Source: Clostridia bacterium (lineage in GTDB: Bacteria > Bacillota > Clostridia > Christensenellales > Aristaeellaceae). From it: DNA of 64,000 bases. Every line of letters begins with the position of its first letter. Within the stretch, counting starts at the first letter, position 1. The notes beneath the pieces were generated by a model. The model was given only the letters and a program-made list of their open reading frames with translations, was not told the DNA's origin and searched no databases. The stretch covers positions 1-64,000 of the forward strand of contig JAFWXL010000015.1 in NCBI GenBank assembly GCA_017545905.1, in the 5' to 3' direction. The position numbers and the translations under genes are program-made. Positions 8,113-16,541 of this stretch are shown piece by piece.

Positions 8113-8144
8113 ATTATACCGCCAAAAGATGAATCGAAGATGAA
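8113..8144 (-). promoter_or_regulatory. Autoregulated promoter of the response-regulator gene
   Basis: AAGATGAA occurs at 8126-8133 and 8137-8144 with an 11-base period. A minus-strand TATAAT (8113-8118) sits seven bases away, the same geometry as at 6007-6038. A second TATAAT lies at 8101-8106. Confidence 0.7.
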
Positions 8145-8240
8145 AATGTTCATCCGGAGCCGCCGGAATCGCAAACAGGATTCTTAATCTGCAGGATTTT
8201 TATCTCTAACTTTCAAGACGCAGGATTTCCTGCAAACCCC

Positions 8241-8268
8241 TTGCATTTTATCCGATTTGTGATACAAT
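8241..8268 (+). promoter_or_regulatory. Promoter of the aminotransferase gene
   Basis: TTGCAT (8241-8246), 16-base spacer, TACAAT (8263-8268). About 70 AT-rich leader bases follow before the start codon. Confidence 0.5.
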
Positions 8269-8336
8269 AGCAACGTTCTTGTTTTTCATATTGCTTCTAT
8301 GTATATATTCATTTTTCACGATATGAGGTACTGTTC

Positions 8337-9548
8337 ATGATCAAACTTGCCGACCGCATGGAGCATGTCCACTCCGATATCCGCGGCCCGCTATACCGCG
8401 AGGCGCTCAGGCTGCAGCAGCAGGGCGTGGATGTGATGAAGCTCAACACCGGCAATCCCGCAGCCTTCGGCTTTCCGCTGCCAGAAAGCATCCGCGCCGC
8501 GCTGGAGGGGCGCGCCGCGGAAGGCGTGCCCTACTGCGATTTTCAGGGCATGCCCGCTGCCCGTCAGGCGATCATCGATTACTGCATCAAAAAGGGTATA
8601 GAGGACGTCGAGCCCGAGGATGTATTTATCGGCAACGGCGTGAGCGAAGTGGTCAACTTTGCCCTGATGCCGCTGCTCGATCCGGGCGACGAGGTGCTCA
8701 TCCCCACGCCGAATTACACCCTCTGGTCCAACACTATCCGTCTGACCGGCGCAACGCCCGTGTATTACCGCTGCGACGAGGCGTCCGGATGGAATCCGGA
8801 CGTGGATGATCTGCGCAGCAAGATCACCGCCCGTACCCGCGCGCTGGTGATCATCAATCCGAATAACCCCACCGGCGTGCTCTATGACACGCAGGTGCTC
8901 TACGACATGCTTGAGGTTGCCCGCCAGCACAACCTGATCGTCTTCTCCGACGAGATCTATGACCGGCTGGTGATGGACGGTCTTGAACACGTGGCTACCG
9001 CGTCGCTTGCGCCGGATCTGATCGTGGTGACGATGAACGGCCTGTCCAAGTCCCATTCCCTGTGCGGCTACCGCTGCGGCTGGATGGTGCTCAGCGGCCC
9101 GCGCCAGCAGCGTATCGAATACCGCAGCGGCATCGTGCAGCTCACCAGCATGCGCCTGTGCGCCAATGCGCTTGCGCAGCTGGTCATTCCGGCGGCGCTT
9201 GAGGACATGGAAACGCCGCATGCCATGGTGCGCCCGGGCGGACGCATCTATGAGCAGCGCGCGGCGACCTGCGAGGTTCTCGACACCATTCCCGGGCTGA
9301 GCTATGTCAAGAACAACGCCGCGTTCTACCTCTTCCCGAAGCTGGACGCGCGCCGCTTCAATATCACCGACGACCGCCGGTTTGCGCAGGATCTGCTCCA
9401 TGCCACGCGCATCCTCGTGGTGCCGGGCAGCGGCTTTGACTATCCGGACAATGATCACTTCCGTCTGGTGATGCTGCCCGAGGCGGGCGAGCTGCGCGAG
9501 GCGATGGGCCGCATGGCCGGATTCCTTGAAACCTACAGGCAGGCTTAA
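8337..9548 (+). CDS. PLP-dependent aminotransferase, AlaA/AlaT-like
   Basis: The 403-residue protein belongs to fold-type I class I/II aminotransferases. It opens with DIRGPLYREALRLQQQG and KLNTGNPAAFGFPLP, the pattern of the glutamate-pyruvate (alanine) aminotransferases AlaA/AlaT. It has IINPNNPTGVLY, the PLP-ring aspartate in FSDEIYDRL, and the Schiff-base lysine in GLSKSHSLCGYRCGW. The C-terminal substrate arginine lies in NDHFRLVMLPE. It should interconvert alanine/2-oxoglutarate and pyruvate/glutamate in the cytoplasm. It is a single gene with its own promoter and a shared downstream terminator. Confidence 0.85.
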   Translation: MIKLADRMEHVHSDIRGPLYREALRLQQQGVDVMKLNTGNPAAFGFPLPESIRAALEGRAAEGVPYCDFQGMPAARQAIIDYCIKKGIEDVEPEDVFIGNGVSEVVNFALMPLLDPGDEVLIPTPNYTLWSNTIRLTGATPVYYRCDEASGWNPDVDDLRSKITARTRALVIINPNNPTGVLYDTQVLYDMLEVARQHNLIVFSDEIYDRLVMDGLEHVATASLAPDLIVVTMNGLSKSHSLCGYRCGWMVLSGPRQQRIEYRSGIVQLTSMRLCANALAQLVIPAALEDMETPHAMVRPGGRIYEQRAATCEVLDTIPGLSYVKNNAAFYLFPKLDARRFNITDDRRFAQDLLHATRILVVPGSGFDYPDNDHFRLVMLPEAGELREAMGRMAGFLETYRQA

Positions 9549-9590
9549 ACACGCCCGCTGCGCGTATGTCCGCGCAAATTCCTATAGAGC

Positions 9591-9622
9591 AAAAAGAGAG
9601 AGGATTTCCTCTCTCTTCTTTA
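9591..9622. terminator. Bidirectional terminator between convergent genes
   Basis: GAGAGAGGA pairs with TCCTCTCTC, flanked by an A-run on the left and TTCTTTATT on the right. It serves the aminotransferase (+) and the PfkB kinase (-). The preceding bases carry CCTATAGAGCAAAA, also found before the terminator at 12832. Confidence 0.7.
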
Positions 9623-9628
9623 TTGCAT

Positions 9629-10561
9629 TCAATCAGCAATCTCCACAACCAGACCGAACTCGCCGGGCAGGAATCGCGGACAGACATTTTCGCTGGACGT
9701 AATGACGGAGGCCGCCAGCTGCGAACCGATATCGATCGCCTCCGGCAGGCTCTTGCCGTAGGTCAGGCCGATGGACACGCCCGCACAGAATGCGTCGCCA
9801 GCACCGGTGGTGTCCTTCACCTGCACCTCGATGGCCGGACAGTGTCCCTTCACACCCCGCATGTCGGCATAGACCGCGCCGTCGCCGCCGAGGGTGACAA
9901 CCATCGCCGGGATCTGCGCCTGCACAACCTTTTCAGCGAGAATATCGCGCATCTCCTCCCGGGTTTTGTCCTCATAATCGTCGATGAAGAACATGCCCGC
10001 CTCCTGCTTGTTGCAGATAAAGCAGTCGAACTGCTTGAGCAGATCGCGCCGCTCGATGGCCAGGCTGATATTGGATACCAGCGCGAAGATCTTCTTGCCA
10101 TGCTTCTTGGCGTATTCGAGCACGATCTTCACCAGCGACTTGTCCAGATCACACTCCAGCACGACGGAATCGACCTGCGAAAAGATCTCGTCTCCCTTTT
10201 CGCGGATCAGACCGACCAGCGGCAGCATGTTCGGCCGCTTGGAGATGGAGCCAGCCACGTCGCCGTTGTTGTCAAATACGGCCAGCCATGTGCCCATGCC
10301 ATCGGGGATGGTCATCACATAATCGCAGTTGACCTTGTGATTCCTGAGCTTTTTGAGCACTGCGTCGCCCATAGGCGTATCGTCCACGATGCCCAGATAC
10401 GTCGGGCGGAGCTCCACATTGGCGATATCCTCCACAACATTGCGAGCCACGCCGCCGTGAATGTATTCCACACGGCCCACGTTTCGCCCGGTGGGGATGT
10501 AATTGTCCTGCGGAAAGCCCTTGATATCCACAAATGCCGCGCCGATTACCAGAATACCCAT
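9629..10561 (-). CDS. PfkB-family carbohydrate/nucleoside kinase
   Basis: The 310-residue protein begins VIGAAFVDIKGFP and has the first PfkB signature region HGGVARNVVEDIANV (the GG sugar-binding turn). Near the C-terminus it has KDTTGAGDAFCAGV with the anion-hole glycines and catalytic Asp. The middle EANKQEAG-like patch (FICNKQEAGMFF) is typical of the ribokinase/pseudouridine kinase side of the family. It phosphorylates a sugar or nucleoside with ATP; the substrate is not evident. The gene stands alone with a promoter whose -35 box overlaps the 3' end of the sirtuin gene. Confidence 0.85.
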   Translation of the reverse strand: MGILVIGAAFVDIKGFPQDNYIPTGRNVGRVEYIHGGVARNVVEDIANVELRPTYLGIVDDTPMGDAVLKKLRNHKVNCDYVMTIPDGMGTWLAVFDNNGDVAGSISKRPNMLPLVGLIREKGDEIFSQVDSVVLECDLDKSLVKIVLEYAKKHGKKIFALVSNISLAIERRDLLKQFDCFICNKQEAGMFFIDDYEDKTREEMRDILAEKVVQAQIPAMVVTLGGDGAVYADMRGVKGHCPAIEVQVKDTTGAGDAFCAGVSIGLTYGKSLPEAIDIGSQLAASVITSSENVCPRFLPGEFGLVVEIAD

Positions 10562-10596
10562 CTAGATCTGCTCCTTTGTACGCTGTCGTTATTCCT

Positions 10597-10624
10597 ATCA
10601 TACCACAATTGGTGCAAGAATCAA
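10597..10624 (-). promoter_or_regulatory. Promoter of the PfkB kinase gene
   Basis: The minus strand has TTGATT (10619-10624), a 16-base spacer and TATGAT (10597-10602). Confidence 0.45.
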
Positions 10625-11358
10625 ACGTTTATCGCCACTGCGTCCATCACTTTTTCAATGTCGCCGCGGATCACCAGCGACGCCCGCTCGTCTGCCTGTG
10701 TCTCTTCGCGGTTAATCACCACGAGCTTTCGGCTGCCGCCGCGGAAATAAGCGAGCATTGACGCCGCCGGCTCTACCGTCAGGCTCGTGCCTGCGACAAT
10801 CAGCAGGTCGCAGCGCGAGATCTCGCGGCATGCGCCCGTGGATACGTAGTGATCCAGCGGCTCGCCGTAGAGCACGACGCCCGGCTTGATCACCCCGCCG
10901 CAGGACGGGCATTTCGGCACGCCCTGAGCAGCGAGCATGTATTTCAGATCAAAGAACCTTCCGCACTCAATGCAGTGATTCTCATGCACGCTGCCGTGCA
11001 GTTCGTAGACAAGCCTGCTGCCTGCCTTCCTGTGCAGGCCGTCGATATTCTGCGTGACAAGGCCGGAAAGCTTTCCCGCCTGCTCCAGCTGCGCCAGCTT
11101 TCTGTGCGCCGCATTGGGCGCCGCCTCCGGGTGGAGCATATACCCGCGATAGAATTCGTAAAACACATCGGGATGCAGGTAAAAAAACGACTGGCTGAGC
11201 ATCATCTGCGGCGTGAGACCGCCGAATCTGCGCCTGTACAGGCCATCCTCTCCCGTGAAATCCGGAATACCCGACGCCGTGCTCACCCCTGCGCCGCCAA
11301 AGAATACGATGCGCTTTGCCCTGTCGATCATCGCCTGAAGCGCTGCCGTCTGTTCCAT
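10621..11358 (-). CDS. cobB: Sir2-family NAD-dependent protein deacylase
   Basis: The 245-residue protein has the sirtuin motifs in order: GAGVSTASGIPDFTG (NAD binding), TQNIDGLH (catalytic His follows in ELHGSVHENHC), a four-cysteine zinc site (CIECG and CPSCG), GVVLYGE, and GTSLTVEPAA near the end. It removes acyl groups from lysines using NAD, producing nicotinamide and O-acyl-ADP-ribose. The ATG at 11358 was chosen for its AGAGAGGTG box; a longer open frame to 12690 is antisense to the radical SAM gene and is not coding. It is divergent from the radical SAM gene. Confidence 0.92.
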   Translation of the reverse strand: MEQTAALQAMIDRAKRIVFFGGAGVSTASGIPDFTGEDGLYRRRFGGLTPQMMLSQSFFYLHPDVFYEFYRGYMLHPEAAPNAAHRKLAQLEQAGKLSGLVTQNIDGLHRKAGSRLVYELHGSVHENHCIECGRFFDLKYMLAAQGVPKCPSCGGVIKPGVVLYGEPLDHYVSTGACREISRCDLLIVAGTSLTVEPAASMLAYFRGGSRKLVVINREETQADERASLVIRGDIEKVMDAVAINV

Positions 11359-11380
11359 CGCGATCACCTCTCTACGGCTC

Positions 11381-11409
11381 ATTATCGCACAGCCGTCCGC
11401 CGTTTGCAA
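11381..11409 (-). promoter_or_regulatory. Sirtuin gene promoter
   Basis: The minus strand has TTGCAA (11404-11409), a 17-base spacer and GATAAT (11381-11386). Confidence 0.6.
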
Positions 11410-11415
11410 TCCCGA

Positions 11416-11444
11416 TTGCCCGATTGCCGATTTCGTGCTATACT
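11416..11444 (+). promoter_or_regulatory. Radical SAM gene promoter
   Basis: TTGCCC (11416-11421), 17-base spacer, TATACT (11439-11444), back to back with the sirtuin promoter. Confidence 0.6.
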
Positions 11445-11484
11445 GAAATATATGCATATATCCGATGTCAGGAGGATGACATAG

Positions 11485-12609
11485 ATGAAGATTTCCAAAA
11501 AAGACGCGCTGATGTGGTTCGAGTTCTTTGCGATGCTGCCCGAGGACGAGGAACTGCTGACCAACCAGCAGGAGATCGCGCTGGCAACGTTTTCCCAGAT
11601 CGAGGCGGCCATCGACGCGCGCAACGAAAGGCTGATGAGCGCCATTCCCGGCCTCAAGACGCTGGGCGGACGCACGTATTACGTAGGCGACGACAGCAAA
11701 TTCTCCAAGGGCTGTCGTTCCTGCCTGACGGGCACAGGCCTTTCCGCCATCCGCAAGACGAACAAGTGCAACATCCAGTGCAAATTCTGCTACAACTACG
11801 GCGAACTGAATAATATCCCGCCCATCGGCGAGGGCATGTGGCAGATCGGCGGCACCAAGTTCTACGAAAAGGACATCGACCTGCTGCTCTCCATCCAGCA
11901 AAAGCCCACCGGCATCTCCTACGTGTATCTCGAGCCGTTCATGGAGATCGAAAAATACTACGGCGTCATCCGCAAATTCGCCGACGCCGGCATCCACCAG
12001 CACATGTACACCAACGGCCTGCTGTGTACAGAGGAAAACCTCCGTGCGCTCGGCGAAGCCGGCCTTGACGAGCTGCGCTTCAACCTCGGCGCAAGCAACT
12101 GCCATGACCGCGTGATTGAAAGCATCCGCATCGCCAAAAAGTACATTCCCTACGTGGGCATCGAAACCCCGATGACGCCGGAATTCCTCGAAGGATTCAT
12201 GAAAAAGAAGGAAGCAATCCTCGCCACCGGACTGGATTTTATGAACTGCGCAGAGCTGCACCTCAATCCCAACAACATCGGCAATTATGAAGGCGAGAAC
12301 ATGTATATCGCGCGCCTTGGCTATGTTTCCCCGGTCTGGAGCCGCGAGATCACGTTCACGCTCATGAAGATGGCCGCCGAAGAGGGCTGGCCGCTGGTGG
12401 TGCACGACTGCTCCAACCACACCAAGTTTGCCCGCGGCCTGAACCTGCGCGGCAAGGAGGGCGGCTGCTTCGGCTCCAGCGATTATGTATGCGAATTCAC
12501 GCGCATGCCGTTTGAAGCCTTTCTGCCGATCCTGCGCGATGAGAGCTTCCGCTTCCTGGAGGAAGAGCCGCTGCCCTACGGATACAATCCCGGGGATATC
12601 GTTCTGTGA
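11485..12609 (+). CDS. Radical SAM protein of unknown reaction
   Basis: The 374-residue protein has the iron-sulfur motif C-x3-C-x2-C at residues 95, 99 and 102 (KCNIQCKFCYNYG), preceded by another Cys pair at 77 and 80 (GCRSC). The helical N-terminal region of about 70 residues contains no known motif. After the cluster come partial TIM-barrel features such as YVYLEPFMEIEKYYGV, a GGE-like position replaced by EPF, and HMYTNGLL. Cysteines in CAELH, HDCSNH and GGCFGSSDYVC might bind a second cluster or substrate. The spacing matches radical SAM enzymes that generate a 5'-deoxyadenosyl radical, but I cannot assign a substrate. It is divergent from the sirtuin and a single-gene unit. Confidence 0.8.
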   Translation: MKISKKDALMWFEFFAMLPEDEELLTNQQEIALATFSQIEAAIDARNERLMSAIPGLKTLGGRTYYVGDDSKFSKGCRSCLTGTGLSAIRKTNKCNIQCKFCYNYGELNNIPPIGEGMWQIGGTKFYEKDIDLLLSIQQKPTGISYVYLEPFMEIEKYYGVIRKFADAGIHQHMYTNGLLCTEENLRALGEAGLDELRFNLGASNCHDRVIESIRIAKKYIPYVGIETPMTPEFLEGFMKKKEAILATGLDFMNCAELHLNPNNIGNYEGENMYIARLGYVSPVWSREITFTLMKMAAEEGWPLVVHDCSNHTKFARGLNLRGKEGGCFGSSDYVCEFTRMPFEAFLPILRDESFRFLEEEPLPYGYNPGDIVL

Positions 12610-12640
12610 CAGAGTGTTTCTTCTGCAGGATATCGGGATA

Positions 12641-12706
12641 CGTATGGGGACGCCGTCCCCATACCCCTGGCAGGGATTTCGCCCCTGCACACCCCTCCGC
12701 TTCGCG
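12641..12706 (+). repeat. Two-hairpin intergenic repeat, copy C
   Basis: Hairpin 1 is ATGGGGAC/GTCCCCAT, where the outer pair has changed from T-A to A-T. Hairpin 2 is GCAGGG-atttcg-CCCTGC-like. The tail is CTTCGCGG. The copy lies 31 bases after the radical SAM stop. Confidence 0.8.
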
Positions 12707-12733
12707 GCGGCTATAAGCAGTTATATGCATCAA

Positions 12734-12755
12734 AAAGCGGCCAGTGGCCGCTCCC
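12734..12755 (-). terminator. Hairpin with minus-strand T-run
   Basis: AGCGGCCA/TGGCCGCT is perfectly paired. On the minus strand it is followed by TTTTTG, so it could be a second stop signal for the leftward secreted-protein operon. Confidence 0.5.
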
Positions 12756-12831
12756 ATTTCCGAACACCTTGACAATATGAAATCATTTCGTGCTCGCAGC
12801 ACGTAATTTTGCACAATTCCCTATAGAGCAG

Positions 12832-12858
12832 AAAAGGAGCCTTTCGGCTCCTTTTTTG
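12832..12858. terminator. Bidirectional terminator at the end of the secreted-protein operon
   Basis: AAAAGGAGCC-tttc-GGCTCCTTTTTT forms a strong hairpin usable on both strands. It is preceded by CCCTATAGAGCAGAAAA, nearly the same lead sequence as at 9581. Confidence 0.75.
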
Positions 12859-12863
12859 CATTT

Positions 12864-14561
12864 TTACTGCGCAGCCACGCTGCCGAAAATCGTCATCAGG
12901 TTGGAGAGCACGTCCGGCTTGGTCACAAGGCTCACAGAGAGCTTCGCCGCCTGGGACACAATCTCCTTCTTGATCTGCTCCTTCTGCGCCTCATCGAGCG
13001 CGGACAGGTCAATCGCCTGACCGCCGGCGAATTCGATTTCCTCGTACTCGCCCTGCTCCAGCGTCACATCGGCCACCAGCATGCCCATGCCGGTCATGCC
13101 CAGCGCGCCGGTCGCGCCCATGGCGACAGAGTCGCCGTCCACGGTCGTCATGCCGCTGAAGGACGCGCTCACCAGCGCGATGTCCTCGCTGTTGGCGCGG
13201 CCATTGAGCAGCAGCAGGCCCTTGAAAAGCTCGCTCTGCGCGCCGTTTTCATCCGTGCTCACCTCAAAATCGAGGTTCGCATTCACGCCAAAGCCCGCAG
13301 AAGAGCCCTCGTCCTGATCGTGCACATCCAGCTGACCGATGATATGGCTGTGGTTCACACCGCCCACATCCTGACCAAACTGCATGTCCAGATCACCGAT
13401 CACGCGGTTGTTGTTGTACACCTGCAGCTCGCCGTGAGAGGTATGCAGGCGCTGCCAATCGTCGTCCGTCTTGATGGAATAGGTGAAATCGCCCTCATAC
13501 GGCAGCTCCGTAGTGAACTGCGGCACGGTCGCATCAAAGCCGACCATCGCGCCGAAGTCGTCGTAGCTGACCGTCATGCCCATCACGTTGTCCGTGCTGG
13601 TATCCCAGAGCAGCTGCGTGCTCTTCATCAGCTTCTTGAAGAAATAGGACACGTCGTCATAGGTGATCGGAGACTCGTCCTTCTCCTCAATGATATAATA
13701 CGACGGCTGCACGTAGTCCAGCGCCGGATTGATCGTCTCCTTGGTAAACAGCGCATCGGTAAACACGCGCGCCTGATAGCGGGTCACGCCGCTTTCAGCC
13801 AGCAGATCGGCCAGCGCCTGCTGGAACTCGCCCGTGGTATCCGCCACAGTCGCCGCCGTATTCCACAGCAGCGTGTTGAAGCTGTCGGCCTTGATCTTGC
13901 CGAACATGCGCTGGGCTACCGGATCGCGCACCTCGGTTGCATCCAGATACGTATCGTCGAAGGTGTAGAATTCGCCGTCGTTATCCACCTGCATATAGCT
14001 GACCCAGCCCAGCAGGTGATTGATCAGCATGGAAATCATATCGCTGCCGGTGATCTTGAGACGGTCGGCAGCCTCAAGCGAGCGGAACTCGGCAACGCCT
14101 TCGGGCGTGGACATGTCAAAATCCGCAAGCGTCAGCTCCACTTCATCCTCATCGCCGGCGGCCGGCATCGTCAGAACCAGCTTGCCGGTCAGATTGCTCA
14201 TCACCTGCGCAGAGCCGTCCTCGTAAATCAGCGCGTCCGCGCTCAGCAGCGTCAGATCATCCATATCCAGCTGCGCATGAATGCGCGCCGTGCCGAAGTC
14301 ATCATAGAAGGACATATGCAGCTGCGACTTAGCCAGCAGCTCGGCAAGCGCCGTGAGCGTCTCATCCTTCATGCTCTCTTCCAGATCCAGGCCCAGCACT
14401 GCGGTCAGGTTCAGCTGGTTGCCCGCATAATAGCTGTCTGCGACGGAAGCCGCCGTCAGTTCGCCGGCATAGTAGCCGCCGGCAGCCTCTTCCGCCACGG
14501 ACGCGACGGGCATGATCAGCATCAGTACGCTGAGCACAAAAGAAAGAATGCGTCTGTTCAT
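12864..14561 (-). CDS. Large secreted protein of unknown function
   Basis: From the ATG at 14561 (AAGGAGG box 10 bases upstream) the product is 565 residues with a clear signal peptide (MNRRILSFVLSVLMLIMPVA, cut near SVAEEA). The mature part is acidic with no cysteine pattern, no transmembrane helix and no anchor motif. It has repeated strand-rich segments such as LHMSFYDDFGTARIHAQLDM and FEVSTDENG, resembling a beta-rich extracellular domain, and it ends with a helical, Lys-rich segment. I do not recognise the family. It is the second gene of a two-gene operon with another secreted unknown 44 bases upstream, so the two probably act together at the cell surface. Confidence 0.7.
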   Translation of the reverse strand: MNRRILSFVLSVLMLIMPVASVAEEAAGGYYAGELTAASVADSYYAGNQLNLTAVLGLDLEESMKDETLTALAELLAKSQLHMSFYDDFGTARIHAQLDMDDLTLLSADALIYEDGSAQVMSNLTGKLVLTMPAAGDEDEVELTLADFDMSTPEGVAEFRSLEAADRLKITGSDMISMLINHLLGWVSYMQVDNDGEFYTFDDTYLDATEVRDPVAQRMFGKIKADSFNTLLWNTAATVADTTGEFQQALADLLAESGVTRYQARVFTDALFTKETINPALDYVQPSYYIIEEKDESPITYDDVSYFFKKLMKSTQLLWDTSTDNVMGMTVSYDDFGAMVGFDATVPQFTTELPYEGDFTYSIKTDDDWQRLHTSHGELQVYNNNRVIGDLDMQFGQDVGGVNHSHIIGQLDVHDQDEGSSAGFGVNANLDFEVSTDENGAQSELFKGLLLLNGRANSEDIALVSASFSGMTTVDGDSVAMGATGALGMTGMGMLVADVTLEQGEYEEIEFAGGQAIDLSALDEAQKEQIKKEIVSQAAKLSVSLVTKPDVLSNLMTIFGSVAAQ

Positions 14562-14605
14562 CAGGAAGTACCTCCTTATCATGTCATTTGGGAATTGCAG
14601 AGCCC

Positions 14606-15766
14606 TCACAAGCCCTGATGAATGGTATCCAGCGTGTTTTTGTCCAGCTGGCGATAAACGGCAGATGCCAGCGCCTTTGCCGCCGCTTTGTCCATCGTCT
14701 GCAGATCGCCTGGGATTGCAGCCGGTTCGCCGCCCGCACGCAGCGTTACATCCGCGCTGCCCGCAAGAAATGCCTGACCGTCCAGCGTCACGTCAAACGT
14801 GATTTCATCGCTGATTTCGATCGCTTCGTCCGGTGCTTTTGTCGTCAGGCTGATCACATTCCTGATCTCGGCCGATGCGTCGTTCAGGCGCAGCATGCGT
14901 CTGCCGGGTCTGCGGTCGGTAAGCCCCAGCGTGGCCGTTATCGTGATGCGCTCGCCAAGTGTTTCTGTGTCCGCGCGCCAGCGGTTTTTCATCGTCACGC
15001 TCAGCCGGCTGGAGATGCTGCTGCCCTCAATTCTGCCTGCAGCCTTGATCGTCGTATGTACGCTGACCGTACCTTCTTTGTTCTTTCGGGTCACTTCGTT
15101 TTCGCGAAGCGCGCTGTAGAGCAGCTCGATCTCATTGTCCTCGTCCTGCCTGAACGTCAGCTCAAACGTATCCTTGGGCGTACGTCCCGCAGGCTGGCGC
15201 AGATAGCCGGATATCTCGCAGGGCGTTTCGCCCGCTCTTGCAATCGCACCGCTGACGCGGATCTTTGTCAGCCGCGTGCCGTCGTCGGACATCGTGCGCT
15301 CCAACTCAAACGGCCTGCTGACTGCAAAGCCGAATCCCAGCGCGTCGCCGGCCTGAAGCCCCTCCAGCCACTGCGCCACATGCGCAAGCGGCACGCGCTC
15401 CAGCACGGCAGCGCCCAGCAGTTTTTCCTCCAGCGCATCAAGCGCCCCGCCTGAGGGCAGGGCGTACGCGCCGAGCTCCTCGCCGCCGCGGCGCAGCGCG
15501 ATCATTTCCGCTTCGCCGCTTCGCGCATATTCAATCGTCGTGCCCCTGAGCATGGCTGCAAGCACGGACAGATCGCGCGCATACATCGCCTTGTCCAGCG
15601 ACACCTGCGCCTGCGCCTGAACCGGCGGACACTGTTCTTCCAGCTCCGAAAGCCTTTTCAGTCCCGGCGAGAATACCTCGTTGGACGGCAGTGTCTGCGC
15701 GACGGCCGCGCCCGATATGCAAATCAGCACGCATATAAGCGCAGCGAGCACCGTTTTTCTCATCAT
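14606..15766 (-). CDS. Secreted protein of unknown function, partner of the downstream gene
   Basis: From the ATG pair at 15766 the product is 386 residues. The signal peptide is MMRKTVLAALICVLICISGA, cut near AVAQT. The mature protein is basic to neutral, with many short beta-like segments (YARSGEAEMIALRRGGEELG, FELTFRQDEDNEIELLYSAL) and a DITFDVTLDGQAFLAG-like repeat also echoing the style of the next gene. No catalytic motif is visible. It lies 120 bases after rimM and may be read through from the ribosomal cluster, since I see no good promoter between them. The longer frame to 15823 lacks a signal-peptide-like start, so the internal start is preferred. Confidence 0.65.
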   Translation of the reverse strand: MMRKTVLAALICVLICISGAAVAQTLPSNEVFSPGLKRLSELEEQCPPVQAQAQVSLDKAMYARDLSVLAAMLRGTTIEYARSGEAEMIALRRGGEELGAYALPSGGALDALEEKLLGAAVLERVPLAHVAQWLEGLQAGDALGFGFAVSRPFELERTMSDDGTRLTKIRVSGAIARAGETPCEISGYLRQPAGRTPKDTFELTFRQDEDNEIELLYSALRENEVTRKNKEGTVSVHTTIKAAGRIEGSSISSRLSVTMKNRWRADTETLGERITITATLGLTDRRPGRRMLRLNDASAEIRNVISLTTKAPDEAIEISDEITFDVTLDGQAFLAGSADVTLRAGGEPAAIPGDLQTMDKAAAKALASAVYRQLDKNTLDTIHQGL

Positions 15767-15886
15767 CAATTTCCGTTTCCTCTGCTTGTTACGGTTCCCT
15801 TCCGTATAAACAGACGAATGCAAAGTCCTTTTTCTTCCCCATCCGGCAGGCAGAATTCTCCGCCTGCCTTCAAAGCCGGAAGCGCT

Positions 15887-16435
15887 TTACTCGTCGCGCT
15901 CTGCAGGCTCGTCTTCCCAGACGGCGACCTCCGGCAGCACTGCTTCGTCCAGCACGATCTTTTCCTCGTCCAGATCCACCTCGACGACAACACGGCGCAG
16001 CGCCGGGATCATCATCTCCCCGCGCGGCGTATCAAAGACATACACGTCGCAGATGCTGTTGGGGCTGAGCACATCGACAAGCTCGCCGATCTCATTGCCC
16101 TTGGTATCCACCGCCGTCAGGCCGATCAGATCGACGACGAAATTCTCGTCCTCATCCAGCTCAATGGCATGCTCGCGGTCGACAAAGACCTTCACCCCGC
16201 GAAGCAGCTCGGCCTCGTTGCGGTCCTTCACGCCTTCGAGCAGCAGCACGGCAAAGCCGTCGTTGCAGCGGCCTTTTTTGACCTTGTACTCGACGTATTC
16301 GCCCTTTTTGAGCAGGTATACGCTCTCAAGGCGCGCATAGCGGTCCGGATCGCTTGACATTGCGCGCAGCTTGACCTCGCCCTTGATCCCCTGCGGACGG
16401 ACGATTTCGCCGATCTGCAAATATTCCATATCCAT
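15887..16435 (-). CDS. rimM: Ribosome maturation factor RimM
   Basis: The 182-residue protein starts YLQIGEIVRPQGIKGEVKLR, the RimM N-terminal beta-barrel signature, and has a PRC-barrel C-domain (LIGLTAVDTKGNEIGELVDV, then MMIPALRRVVVEVDLDEEKI). It binds S19 and helps assemble the 30S head. It is the fifth gene of the ylxM-ffh-rpsP-khpA-rimM series. The usual next gene, trmD, is missing here and is found instead at 62958, with two secreted-protein genes taking its place. Position and motifs make the assignment firm. Confidence 0.93.
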   Translation of the reverse strand: MDMEYLQIGEIVRPQGIKGEVKLRAMSSDPDRYARLESVYLLKKGEYVEYKVKKGRCNDGFAVLLLEGVKDRNEAELLRGVKVFVDREHAIELDEDENFVVDLIGLTAVDTKGNEIGELVDVLSPNSICDVYVFDTPRGEMMIPALRRVVVEVDLDEEKIVLDEAVLPEVAVWEDEPAERDE

Positions 16436-16541
16436 TATACCTCAATTTCCGCAGATACACATATGCCGCGCATCGCTGCGCGGCATTGTATGCATTTCAT
16501 GGGCAGGACACGCGGCGCCGAGCGCTTGTGTCCGCGCGGGA

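Noticed and set aside
11359..12690. N-terminal extension of the sirtuin frame
   Set aside because: It is antisense to the radical SAM gene; the sirtuin motifs start right after the ATG at 11358, which has a ribosome site.
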